Assembly: GCF_000143415.4 (NCBI RefSeq)
Contig: NW_003314387.1
Span: forward strand, 31,662 to 95,661
Length of the DNA: 64,000 nt
Source of the DNA: Selaginella moellendorffii
Lineage: Eukaryota; Streptophyta; Lycopodiopsida; Selaginellales; Selaginellaceae
Direction of reading: 5' to 3'
In this document: positions 26,802 to 37,400 of the stretch, one piece after another
Position numbering within the stretch: position 1 is the first letter of the stretch
Layout of the letters: every line of letters starts with the position of its first letter
The notes under the pieces: generated by a model
The model's database searches: none
What the model was told of the DNA's origin: nothing
The model's input: only the letters and a program-made list of their open reading frames with translations
Program-made: the position numbers and the translations under genes

Positions 26802-27406
26802 CCGGTCTCGGTCTTGACTTCGGACTCCATCTCGGACTCCATCTCGGACTCCATCTCGGACTCCATCTCGGACTCCATCTCGGGTCCATCTCGGGTCCAT
26901 CTCGGACTCCATCTCGGACTCCATTTCGGGTCCATCTCGGGTCCACCTCGGACTCCATCTCGGACTCCATCTCGGGTCCATCTCGGACTCCACTTCGGAC
27001 TCCAACTCGGGTCCATCTCGGGTCCACCTCGGACTCCACTTCGGACTCCATCTCGGGTCCATCTCGGGTCCACCTCGGACTCCACTTCGGACTCCATCTC
27101 GGACTCCACTTCGGACTCCAACTCGGGTCCATCTCGGACTCCACTTCGGACTCCAACTCGAGTCCATCTCGGACACTCCCACGTGTCATGTGTTGGTCCT
27201 TTTGGGTCCCTTTTTGGAGCCTCGCTTTTTGCTCGCTTCGTGCTCGTTCCTCGAGCACTTCTTTGGGAGTTCCACTCCCGCTCTTGACTTTTCAAGTCGG
27301 AGCTTTTGGTCCAAACGTGTTATGCTCGTTTGGCTCTCGCTTCAGCCACTACCATGTGGCACCCTTTCTAGCTCCACTTTGGGGCCTAGGGATTTTGTGT
27401 CTCACA
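25636..27406 (-). repeat. 5' LTR of element C
   Basis: 1,771 bp, TGTAAGAGAC to GTGTCTCACA. Its array (about 26633-27177) is shorter than in the 3' LTR. The adjacent primer site at 25621-25632 (GCTCTGATACCA on plus) fixes the orientation as minus. Confidence 0.88.
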
Positions 27407-27411
27407 CTCCA

Positions 27412-27463
27412 ATACCAAATTGTAAACAATTAAATTTTCCATTCTATTTAGTCACTTAACCAT
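27412..27463 (-). mobile_element. Remainder of element B: primer site remnant and 5' LTR start
   Basis: AATACCAAAT followed by TGTAAACAATTAAATTTTCC continues element B, interrupted by C at 11878. Only 43 bp of the 5' LTR remain before a different LTR type begins. Confidence 0.65.
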
Positions 27464-28376
27464 TGTAAATCATAAAATTTTCCTTTCTAATTTGTCAGTT
27501 TACTTTGTCTATTTAACCACTATTGCCTTAGCCTTAGTTAAGTTCTTTTACCAAAGTTCCCACTTATGTTACTAGCTCCTATTTAGTCCTATTTGACTTC
27601 AATTACTTACACAAACAACAAGGCATTAACCATTTATTTACGAATTCCCAAATTCTCTCTCAATCCCCCCCCCCCCCCCTCGGGTTAGACTAGATTTAAA
27701 GTCTGGTTACACTCTCCACAAGCACAAGCAGCCAAACACACCAAACTTCAAATTCTTAACATCCCTTAGTACCACAAGACTTAATCAAGGGACTTTCTAA
27801 ATCCTAAGCTTTAGATGCATTTCTTACTTCGGGACCCCAAAGGGAAACACTATAGCCTAACAACCTAGTATAATACTTTTACTCCCCCACTTTCATTCTG
27901 AAGGAAAGGCCCAAGCCCCTAAAGAGCAAAGACTAATGAGCCATATGGTACTCAAGTGGGGCACCACTCCACATAAGCCAAGAGCACTATAATTAATTTC
28001 TCTTCTGAGAGTGGGAGCTAATCTTGAACACTTCCTTGGGTAGCCTCTCTGGCACCATCTAACTCCATGCTCACTCCTAGCCGAGGCCTTTAACCCCCAA
28101 TCTCAACCTTAAGTCAGTTTGGAAGCACAATTGGAGAATTCTTTCAAGACTGATTTCCTAACCTCACTATCCTTATTATACTTTTGGAACCCCTACAGCC
28201 CCCCTCCCCCTAGGAGACAATCACTTTAGGCTTTCACCCCATGACTATATTAGTATTTAGACTCGGTTTTGGACTTGATTTTGGACTTGATCTCAAACTC
28301 GGACTTTAGCCTCAATCTTGAACGTAATCTCAGACTTGGTCTTGGACCCAATCTCGAATCTCGGACTCCGTCTTTA
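27464..28376 (-). mobile_element. Decayed partial D-type LTR (E)
   Basis: Colinear with the reverse complement of the D LTR from its 3' end (TGTAAATCATAAAATTTTCC) through a C-run at about 27667 and the CTTTCACCCC core to the repeat block near 28260-28376. It lacks the last ~240 bp. Differences from D are mainly C-to-T and G-to-A, so the copy is old and has been methylated. Confidence 0.75.
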
Positions 28377-29097
28377 AAAGTTATATGAGGGTTTCATCAC
28401 TACCAGCAATAATCAAGGATCTTCAAAAGCTGAATGTCAACAAAATCACTCTCTCCACCATAGTTGTAACGAGTCAATAGACAAAGCCTATGGCTCAATG
28501 CTATTGGTATGGTAGAGTTGTGGTAGCAACCATGAGATGCAATAGCATAAGACTAACTTTAAAATCAAAGGTAGTGGGAGAATATAAAGATTGTATTTAA
28601 AGACTAAATATGGACATCTACTCAATTATAATACTGTAAGAAATCTAAATATTTGAAATTTTGTAAAGAAAATACTATTCTGCATGTGTTTATTTTTTCC
28701 CCATGTTCAATTAAAGAATATTTAATTTAATAGAAAGGTATCACATAAAAGTTTTTTAAAAAGTAAAGTATTAAAAATACATTAACTTAAAATAGTGTTT
28801 AAATTTTTTGAAGTTAATTAATATTATATACTAATAAACTTTTTATTAAAAATAAAAATAATAAAGAAACATGGTAATTTTAATGTAGTTACCAAGCAAT
28901 GAGTACGGCATTGTTATATTCAAAAGTTGTGGTTTTTTCTTGTTTACTTTGATCTTTGCACCATTCAAAACATTGGTCACACAGGTTTTGTGAATAAGGT
29001 AGATTTTAACTTATTTCTGATATGGATGCTCAAATTAAACAAAATCTTAAAGGTTTAAATACTTCCATGTTGAGAAACTTAGATTAAATAGCTTAAA
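28377..29097. other. AT-rich intergenic stretch
   Basis: I see no gene, RNA or repeat with support here. The sequence is AT-rich with long A/T runs. Confidence 0.6.
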
Positions 29098-29385
29098 TTA
29101 ATTGTTAACTAGGATAATAATTATATTCAAGTTAAGCAAATAATTGACGTTCTTCCTGAGTAAACCACGAATTCTTGTCGCGTTTATGGTGAACGACACT
29201 AACAATGCATTGCTCCTTCGTCCAAGCACCATCTTGAGGTACATCCGGGACTCAGCTGCCTTGAATCTACACTGGACAAGTACTGAGCGTGCCTCAGAGA
29301 CGTGAACAAGGCTGAGAACATTCTTGTAGAGCATCATACCAGTGATCTCATCGGCTTCAACTACAACTTGAAGCCGGAAGCACAA
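29098..29385 (-). pseudogene. F-box gene fragment (paralogue of the next gene)
   Basis: The frame contains VVVEADEITGMMLYKNV, which resembles VMDADEISGLLYEVSV of the neighbouring F-box gene, then diverges. There is no F-box, and upstream continuity is lost at the inverted repeat. It is read as a degenerate tandem fragment; the assignment rests on this short similarity. Confidence 0.4.
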
Positions 29386-29438
29386 GAGTTACTTTGACAC
29401 TCTTGTCCTTCCGGCTTCAAGTTGTAGTTGAAGCCGAT
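29350..29438. repeat. Perfect 31-bp inverted repeat (foldback)
   Basis: Arms 29350-29380 and 29408-29438 are exact reverse complements. After one mismatch the stem continues 8 bp (ACAAGAGT/ACTCTTGT) around a 9-nt loop. Each arm has its own 9-bp stem (CGGCTTCAA/TTGAAGCCG), so a cruciform or branched RNA is possible. One arm derives from the F-box fragment. Confidence 0.9.
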
Positions 29439-29712
29439 AAGTATAGCAAGCTAAATAATGGATCCATACCCTCTCGTTAAGCCTCTCATTCCTCGAGGCT
29501 CTCCCATGGAAGAATGATCTGAGAATGTCATGGGTTTCATTATCACAAGAAAGACACCTGGTTACTTGCTTGATAATCACAGCGGTTTGCCTTGAGTCGT
29601 AATCTCAAGTCCAAAAGAAACGAACCACTCGCCAGTATCTCGCCTGGAAAGTAAAGAAGAAAAAATCACCGTTACATGGCGGAGCTAAAAGACTGATTGC
29701 TTGAAACTTGCC

Positions 29713-31181
29713 TCAGGGACGACGAAGGCTAGGACTGTAGACAAGCTTGAGAACATCCGCAGCTCCAGTCACGAAGGCGCCGATTGGAAGATGAGGCTCC
29801 GGCAAGCACTGGAAGTAGACGGTGGAGTTGTGCAGACTGACAAACCAGCACTGTATCGTCGGCTCCTCCTTGATGTTATTGCCTTTGTACATGAGAGACC
29901 GGCCGTCCCACTTCTTGAGATCCCATGCATTGCTCTTCTGAACGGGGATGTAAAGCAGAAGCGCATGTCCAAAGCCCCACACGTCCATCATGCCGAACAT
30001 AAGCCCGTTCGTCGGCAGGATCTCTCTCGGCACCTGGAGCTCCTCTGTGATCACTAGCTTGTCCTGCTCGATCACGGCCTTGGAGAACTTGCTCATATTC
30101 TTGTCGACCACGATTACCATCGGCTCCCCATCACTGTCCACCATGAAGCTCATAACCATCAAGTCCTCTGGGATGTCCACCAGAGTCGGGATCCACTCCA
30201 GTTTGGCGATGTCGAAGCGAGCAATCTTCCCGGGAAGGTTGTTAACGTTGGTGGTGCAGTAGAGCACCGAGTTTGCGATGAAACTCTGGTGTGCCTTGAA
30301 CAGCAAGTGGAAAGGGAGCACAAATCCTGCAGGAAACCTGGTGATGGACGTCCAGGAACCGGTCTCGGAGCAGTAGACGCGCATGAAGGGCTGCTTGTAC
30401 TCACGAATGTCCGGCACCAGGATGGGGAGGTCTACCGGCTGGACGACGCTCACCTCGTACAGCAACCCGCTGATTTCGTCCGCGTCCATCACACCCATGG
30501 TGAACACCTTATATGACGAGGCCGAATGCGAGCACTGCATGCCTGGATGGAAACCACGGACATTGTGAGTAGAGAAGGAAAAGGTGTAAGCTTCGTTCTT
30601 TTCGTTTCAATCAGCTGGAGCTACTTACCGGAGTAGACGATCTCTTCGCCAGAGCTCATATCCAAAGACGGGAGCTTCTTGGTCTCCTTGGTGAAAGGGT
30701 TCACCTAGGAAAAGCAATGAAGAGAATCGTGAGTCTTGTCTAGAGCGATTGATCGAGAAACACGAAAGCTTTCTCCCTGGAAGTGATAGATCGAGAGAAG
30801 AAAGGGGAATTTTCTTTCTACACATACCACAGTGAAATGGCCGTGCTTGTCCTGGAGCAGCAGGAGGCCGAGCGAGCACGAGACGATGCTAGTGTCCGGT
30901 GTCGTGGGGATCCACGGATTCCTCGGCTCGCGAAAGAAGCCCCTTGGCTTGCCGCTGAGGACATCCATTCCAAAGACAAAGCCATTGCGCGCGAGCATGA
31001 AGAGCAACCAGGGCTTGGCGCCGATGACCATGTCATACCTCCGCAAGAAGCTCTTCGTCGTGGAAATGCGGCGCCAGAACTTGCAAACCGCGCGCGACCG
31101 CAGGAGATCGTCGAGCGGGAGCTTGGCGAGGATCATCTCCTGGAGCAATCGCGGCAGAGGCAGCGGCAGTGGAGATTCCAT
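29713..31181 (-). CDS. F-box protein, kelch/beta-propeller type
   Basis: Exons (minus) 31181-30828, 30704-30629 and 30542-29713 total 1,260 nt, 419 residues. The F-box is at about residues 8-50 (LPRLLQEMILAKLPLDDLLRSR, AVCKFWRRI), followed by WLLFM and NPFTKETKKLPSL-type motifs typical of plant F-box proteins with a C-terminal propeller. Introns are 123 and 86 nt, GT-AG, phases consistent. The chosen ATG gives MESPLPLPL; codons upstream lack an ATG. Such proteins are substrate receptors of SCF ubiquitin ligases (family knowledge); the target is unknown. An F-box fragment lies just downstream, suggesting local duplication. Confidence 0.85.
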
Positions 31182-31302
31182 GCAACGCAAAAACCTTAAA
31201 CCCTAGCTGGCGTTGCTTGAGCTCAAAGTTTAGAATCTTCGAATATGCCTTTATTTAAATTTTCCAAGCTATGGTATATACATTGCCGAGTGATTGATAG
31301 AA

Positions 31303-34300
31303 TCACGTAGATTGTAGATTGTAGCCTCCACCCAGGAAGCCTTTGTTGAGCGGATTGTTCCCCGACGAGAAATTCGACCCTTGCGAGTCCAAATCTTTTC
31401 TCCGCTCCCTCTCCAATTGCTCCTTCTTCTTGTGCTCGAAAAACTTCTTCTTCACCGAGTCAATCTCGCCTTTGAGCTGCTCAATCTCGGCCTTGTATCC
31501 ATAAACTTGCCCCTGTGATGATTCAGAGATGAAGAGTTGCTCAATCACAACGAGAGAGAACAGAACGCGAAGAGAAAAAACCAACCTGATACATTTGCAG
31601 CTCGGATGCCATTGCTTTCATTTGCCTCGTCTTCTCCTTGAGACTTTTCGAGTAGACCGCCAATTGTTCTACCATCTCTGGTCCCGGTTGTCTTGCCAAG
31701 ATGTTTCGAAGCTCCACATACAGCTTCTCCTTCTCTTGAATAAGCAGATCCTTCTCAACGACCTGGAAGAGAACTCGGACATGTCAGACGACCGAAACAA
31801 GAACGAATGGAAACAAGAAAACAAATAGACGAAGTCCTTCACTTGCCTGCTCGGTCTTTAAGATCAACCGCTTCTGCAAAGTTTGGATCTTCAATATCAT
31901 TTCATAAGCGCTGGGATCAGTTCCTTCGAGTTGCCTCCACCGATGCACATTGAGAGGATTCTCTAGCTCCTCCGACAGTGCTTTTACCTGGCACACACAC
32001 ACACACACACACAAAGGAAAAAAAAGTGCGGTTAGAAATTGATCCAGTGGTTTTATTAGCGAACCTTTGTGCGCTCCTGCAGAAGCTCTCGGCTGAGATT
32101 GTGAACTTCTCGCTTCAGAACTTGAATGTTGTTGACGGAGCCTTTCAATATACTCTGCTCACGCTTCAAATCTGTTATCTTGATCTTCAAAAGTCGGAGT
32201 TCGTTCAGCCGACAACGATACTGGACTTGTCCTTTCGTTAACGTGGACTGCTGAATTTTGATTTTTTCATAGAGCAATGCAAGCTCCTCGTTTCTTCTCA
32301 TGAGCTGTTTCAGCGGAAAAAGAAACGCGCAAAGTCAGAGAGACAGAAAGGCAACCACAATCTCACCTGAGTTCCTAGGATATCTCTCTCGCTTTTAATG
32401 ACATCAAGTTCCTTCTTTTGCCGAGAGCGTTCGTCGTCCGCTTCGCTGATGATGTGATTGAGATTTTCAATGGTAGACAGATGCGATCCAATGACTGACT
32501 CCGCCTCCCTGATTTCTTGGTGAATTTTGCTAAGATCTTGCTTCAACGCTTCTCTTTCTTTCTCAATCTGTTAAACAGCGTATAGTCATACCACGAAAAA
32601 GAAACAGGAAAACATACCTTAGCATGGTCTGCGTGTTCTTTGATTAGCGCTTGATCCTTGGCATTTATTTCCTCTTTCAACTGTTCGATCTGGTGGTTCA
32701 TTATTTTGATCCTTCGTCTCAATTCGTCAATCTGGTCTTGAGCCTCGACCAGGTTTTTGCTGTAGAGGTTCCTTTCGCTCCTCACAGACTCGTAGAGGTT
32801 CTGCTGGATTTTGTATTTGTTTTCCGCTTCTAGAATTTTTTTCTGGAGCTCCATGATAGTAACCTCTCGGGATTTAACTTCATCCAATGCCTGCAATCTC
32901 AAAGTAAATACGTATGGCAACCAAGCAGCCATGGAACAGAAGAACCTGCATGTACTTGACGCCAGCCTGAGTGGCCTCAGCACCGTACTTTTGTCGTTCT
33001 TTCTCGAGCTGCTGTATCACTTTCTCTTGTTTCGCAGATGATTGTCGGTATGTCTGTATTTCAATCTCCAGGTTATGTACAGCGACCTCGTTGATCTTCA
33101 CCAGATCGCTTTGCTTCTCGATAGCAGTTTCTGCCTGAGGTGTTGGAAGCAATCAGCAAAGCAACCACAGCATAAATGAAATGTACCTGTGTTTTCAACT
33201 TGTTCAACACATCCCGCTCCCGCAACAGGTCTTCTTGACGCTTACGTTCTTGTTCTGTCAGTTTACGTTGCGCTTCTAGTTCCCTTTCTAGATTCACGAC
33301 GTCGCTTTTGACAGAGTCCCGCTGCTTTTCCACGTCTTCCTTCGCTTTCTCTGCACCCTTCAGCTTGTTCACTGTAGCCTCCCGTATCTGCAATTGATTG
33401 ATTAGCACACTTGGTATCGAACGAGTCAACTTGCAAGCTCACAAACCTTGTTTACGCGCGCTATCTCAGATTTGAGAACCTGAATTTCCTCGTCTTTAAG
33501 CTTCATTTCCACTTGCTTTTGACTGTTCTCGGCGAGGAGCTGAGTGTTCCCGTGTATCTGCTCTTCCAGGTCCCCGTGAAGCTTTGTAACCTGATGTTAG
33601 CAGTAAAAGCCACTCTTCAGGTTTATCTGCTGTAAGCAAAGTGAAGGACATCGCTTCGAGAGTGACCTTCTGAGTCACAATATCGAGCTCCTTCTGAGCT
33701 TTCTCGGTTGCTTGTCTTTGTTCTCGAAGCGCTAGCTCTAGCCGGGCAACCTGCTCTTCATTTTCTGTAAGCGTTGCTTGTTTAACTCGGATGTCATTCT
33801 GCTTTGCTTCCAAAGACATCTTCAAGTCCTTGATGTCTTTTTCCATTCTCTCCTTCTTCTTTTGCTCCCTAGAACAAGTTACATCTACTTGAGTAATCAG
33901 CCACGCAAACAAGTTGCATCTACCTTTCACTTTCTGATTTCTTCGCAGCGATTTGCTCTCGAAGACTAGCAACGTCCTGCTCCATAGAAATCTTCTGCTC
34001 CTCCGCTACCTTCTGTTTCTCGCTAAGATCGGTCACTTCCTTGCGAAGCTGAACTATTTGATCCAATTGCAGGTCCCTTTCCAAAGTCAGGTCTTCTTTT
34101 TGTTTCAACAACTCGTTTAGCTGCAAGTATAGAAACAGCCATAATAACAAAACAAAGAATTCATGATTCACTTACCTCTTGCTCCTGTCCCATGCTCAGA
34201 CCACATCCTTGCTCAATTATCTGACTCAGGTTCGCAATTTCGGTCTTTAGCTGTCTGCAATCAAAGCGGGTCGAAAGAAAAAAAGCAAGCGAGTAAAATG

Positions 34301-34862
34301 ACTGCGAAAGAAAATAGTATCGCTTACAGGATATTGTCTTTCGCCTTGGCCTCCTTCTCTTGAGAAGCATCCACCATTTTCCATGCTTTGTCTATCTCTT
34401 TCTTCAAAGCAAGTATAGTGTTTTGATCCTCCTCGTTGAGCTTCAGAGCATTCTGGACTTTGGAAGCATTTGCCAAAATCTCCGTGTTGAGCTCTCGGCA
34501 TTTCTTTATGAGTCTTTTCTCGCTCTCTGGAAGAAGAGAAAGTGAAAAATAAAACACAAACTTTACTAGCAAAGAAGGCATACCATGAGATTTCTTGAGA
34601 GCCCTGTGCAGCTTCTCATACTCAATTCGAAAGCGATCAAGAGATTTATCCGCTTGTAACTCTTGCAGAACCTACACAATACGAGCTGGCGGCCCTCTTA
34701 GTAAAACAAAACCAGAGATTTCACACAGAAAAAGAAAAATCGAAGCAAAACCTCTTGAAAATCCCGCTCCAGAGCCTCAAATGCCTTCAATTCAAATCCT
34801 CCCATGGCCTCCTGCGCCCTCAATTTCTCCTTGCGCACGGCCTCCTCGTCGTCGTCCGCCAT
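31303..34862 (-). CDS. CFAP58: Cilia- and flagella-associated protein 58 (CCDC147)
   Basis: Fifteen exons from 34862 to 31303 total 2,652 nt, 883 residues, close to the vertebrate length. Almost all is coiled coil. Conserved blocks match the animal protein: ALERDFQEVLQEL, DKSLDRFRIEYEKLHRALKKS, QQNLYESVRSERNLYSKNLV, RRNEELALLYEKIKIQQS, ELENPLNVHRWRQLEGTDP, RQPGPEMVEQL. Introns are 50-84 nt; the one at 31763-31846 starts GC (AGGCAAGT donor), the rest GT. CFAP58 acts in motile-cilium assembly and beating, so in a land plant it points to flagellated sperm. Its start lies about 280 bp from the stop of the PPR gene, on the same strand. Confidence 0.95.
31763..31846 (-). other. GC-AG intron in CFAP58
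   Basis: The donor reads CAG then GCAAGT, the usual context of non-canonical GC introns; the acceptor is TTCCAG. Splicing gives KTEQVVEKDLL, matching animal CFAP58. 84 nt. Confidence 0.85.
31990..32012. repeat. (CA)n microsatellite in CFAP58 intron
   Basis: About ten CA units, ending close to the acceptor side of a 77-nt intron. Confidence 0.85.
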
Positions 34863-35144
34863 TTCTTGCGCTGGATCTTGAGCTCACACTAGCGAAAATT
34901 CCACGCTTCTCGCAGAATCATGGCGGACGATCCAAGCCCCGCTCCAAGCGCATGCCGCTTGCATTCTCCCAGGCCCTCGCCCTCTGTTCTAAAGCCCTAA
35001 CCCTAACTCTAACTGCGCCATCTCCAATTTCAAAAACGAGGTATATTCCCAGATTTTATCTTCTTGCTCTTCTTCTAAGCTCGCGCTCCCTCGATCAGAG
35101 AAATCGATCACTAGTTCATCCGAGAAGATCCGAGAAAGCACTGA

Positions 35145-36644
35145 TCATCGGAGGAGTAGCAGAGGAACCTCCGGGATTGCGTTCCCGACCTCTCTGGCCT
35201 CGGCAAATCTGTGGAACTTGTGGAGCAGCCGGACGAGATTGAGGCAGTTCCTGGGCTCCGGAAGAACTCCCCTCTCCTTCATCTGGGTGAAGAGCTCGTA
35301 GCATGCGGTGGCTTTGCTCGCGGCGCAGTGGCTCGCCAGGAGCAAGTTGTAGATGGAGCTGTCCGGCTCGCGGCCGATCCCAATCATCTCCTTGAAAATC
35401 CTGTGAGCTTCCATCGGCCTCCCTTCCTTGCAGAGCTTCTTGATGAGGAACGAGTACGTGACCGTGTCCGGCAAGCACCCGGTAGCGATCATTCTCTGGA
35501 CGTGGCGGTGAGCTTCGTCCAGTTTGTCCATCTTGCACAACGCCTCGAGCAAGAACCTGTGCGTTGCAGCGTCCGGAGAGCATCCCTGCGAAGCCATCTC
35601 GTTCATCACCCATCGCGCGTTTTCCACGCGACGAACTTTGCACAGCCCCTCGATCACGGCATTGAAGGTCGCGAGCTCCGGGACGCAGCCGGACTCCACC
35701 ATCTGCCGCAGCAACTCGCTGCCCTCGTCGAGAAATCCCCGCTTGAAGCAGCCACGAACAAGGAAGCTGAAAGTCGCAGAGTTTGGAAGAACACCAGCCT
35801 CGATCATCTGCTCGAACAGCAAGTAAGCGCCGTGGAGTTGGAGCTCAGACATCGCCTCGATGATCCTGTTGTAGATCCCAACATCTGGCAAGAAGCTTTC
35901 CTCGTTCATGCTGTAGAGGAGGTCCACCGCCTTGTCCACTCGTTTCTCATCACACAGCGCCGAGACGACGATGGAGTAAGACTCAAGATCCGTGTCACGG
36001 TTCTTTTCCATCTTTGCAAAGTGATCCAGCGCGTCGTCGACTCTCTTGGCCCTGATCAATCCCCTGAGAATCGCGTTGTGGAGGCCGACATCAATGTGGA
36101 ATCCCATCTTCTCCATCTGTGCTAGAATCCTCGTTGCCGGATCCATATCCCCGACGTAGCAGTAGCCTTCCACCATGGTCTTGTACGCAATGGCGCTGCG
36201 AGCACAGTAGCGCCAGAGGTCTCTCGTGAAGAGCGCGAAGGCATCGCCGGCGAGGCGGGCCTTGTGGAAGACGCGCAGTAGCGCCGCGCACGTCTCGCCA
36301 TTGTGGATGAATCCCGTCTGCTTGCCCGCCCAATCGAAGAGAGCCCTCGCCTCCGCCGGATTCCTCGTCTTGCCGATGGCGAATGCGGCGGCGATCGGCG
36401 TCAACCGGCCCTTGTAGCTGCCCAGCAGCGATCTGGAATGCGCTCTCAGCAGCCTCTCACCTTCTTCCAGCGCTTGGATCCGCGCTGCTTGCTCCCGCAC
36501 CCTCCTGGCGCTCTCCTCTTTCATTTCTTGCAGCCATTCCGCGGACATTGCCGCATTTGCCTGTGACCCTGCGCGAGGATTGCTGTCCGGGACGACCATC
36601 GTCATCCCAGACGCCCGACGGAGGGCGCCAATGCAGCACCTCAT
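35145..36644 (-). CDS. P-class pentatricopeptide repeat protein
   Basis: Intronless, 499 residues. Roughly ten 35-residue P-type repeats run from about 115 to 480, for example TYSFLIKKLCKEGRPMEAHRIFKEMI and TFNAVIEGLCKVRRVENARWVMNEM. There is no E or DYW extension, so editing-deaminase activity is not expected. The N-terminus is basic and may target an organelle, but no clear presequence motif can be named. PPR proteins of this class bind organellar RNA for processing, stability or translation (family knowledge). An alternative start is the internal MTMVV (residue 14). Confidence 0.9.
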   Translation of the reverse strand: MRCCIGALRRASGMTMVVPDSNPRAGSQANAAMSAEWLQEMKEESARRVREQAARIQALEEGERLLRAHSRSLLGSYKGRLTPIAAAFAIGKTRNPAEARALFDWAGKQTGFIHNGETCAALLRVFHKARLAGDAFALFTRDLWRYCARSAIAYKTMVEGYCYVGDMDPATRILAQMEKMGFHIDVGLHNAILRGLIRAKRVDDALDHFAKMEKNRDTDLESYSIVVSALCDEKRVDKAVDLLYSMNEESFLPDVGIYNRIIEAMSELQLHGAYLLFEQMIEAGVLPNSATFSFLVRGCFKRGFLDEGSELLRQMVESGCVPELATFNAVIEGLCKVRRVENARWVMNEMASQGCSPDAATHRFLLEALCKMDKLDEAHRHVQRMIATGCLPDTVTYSFLIKKLCKEGRPMEAHRIFKEMIGIGREPDSSIYNLLLASHCAASKATACYELFTQMKERGVLPEPRNCLNLVRLLHKFHRFAEAREVGNAIPEVPLLLLR

Positions 36645-37400
36645 GCTGCCCTAGAACCCTAAACCACATATTCACGGTGGGTTTAGGGTTCCTGAGAGAA
36701 AAAAGGTTTTTATTTTCCAATAATTTTAAGGACCCAGAAAATCGCAGCCGTCCTGCAGCTGGAGGCAATCTAACGGCTTAGGACACCTTTGAAGAATTAT
36801 ATCTATCTTATAAAAATGTATAGAGTACACATTTTCTTTATGTAAATGTGTGCACAAAAAAATACTTAGAATAGGGGACGTTTATAAAAACTATCTATCT
36901 TGTATATTAGTTAAATTCTCATAAAGGACGATCTCGGCCTATGATGCGTAGTCTACTCAAAGGTTATTGATCAGCTGAGCTGATCCGGGTGGAGGCTGAC
37001 GTTAGGATGGGCTATACCATAATAGACAGGTTCGGCAAGTGTGAAGTCCCAAAGGAAAGTCTTCAGTCCACAAAAACTATTAACAGCTCCTCATCATCAA
37101 TGTAACAACAAGAGGCAATATCATGAACCAACACAAACACTTCAATTACAAAACAATGTATACAGGTCCATGTTATCGATCTCAAGTGATAATAATCACG
37201 CCGCAAGCATTACTATAATTTAAAGAAAGACCAACACACAAAGACTGGACTGGACTCGATTCTGTACATGCGTTCTTGGGGAAGAGCAAACCGCTTATTC
37301 GCTTATTCGCTTTACCGCTTATTCGCTTATTTGGTCGCAGGAGGAGTCTCCGGGTCTTTCCCAAAGTTAGCAGACCGCTTATTCGCCTGCGACCAGCGAA
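36645..37400. other. Intergenic, with short TTATTCGC repeats
   Basis: AT-rich and without a gene. 37287-37335 contains repeated GCTTATTC octamers, partly echoed near 37375. This is the 3' flank of the first PRISE gene. Confidence 0.6.

Larger units (their letters stand above)
11884..27406 (-). mobile_element. Complete non-autonomous LTR retrotransposon C, interrupted by D
   Basis: The minus-strand element has its 3' LTR at 11884-14028 (2,145 bp) and its 5' LTR at 25636-27406 (1,771 bp), bounded by a perfect 5-bp CTCCA duplication. The primer site is at 25621-25632: its minus strand reads TGGTATCAGAGC, the usual initiator tRNA-Met match in plants. The internal part is about 4.05 kb once the nested element D is removed, matching A (4.07 kb). 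No retroviral protein motifs are found, so the class is LARD-like. The LTRs are nearly identical outside the minisatellite, which suggests C is young, yet the array is about 370 bp longer in the 3' LTR. Confidence 0.88.
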
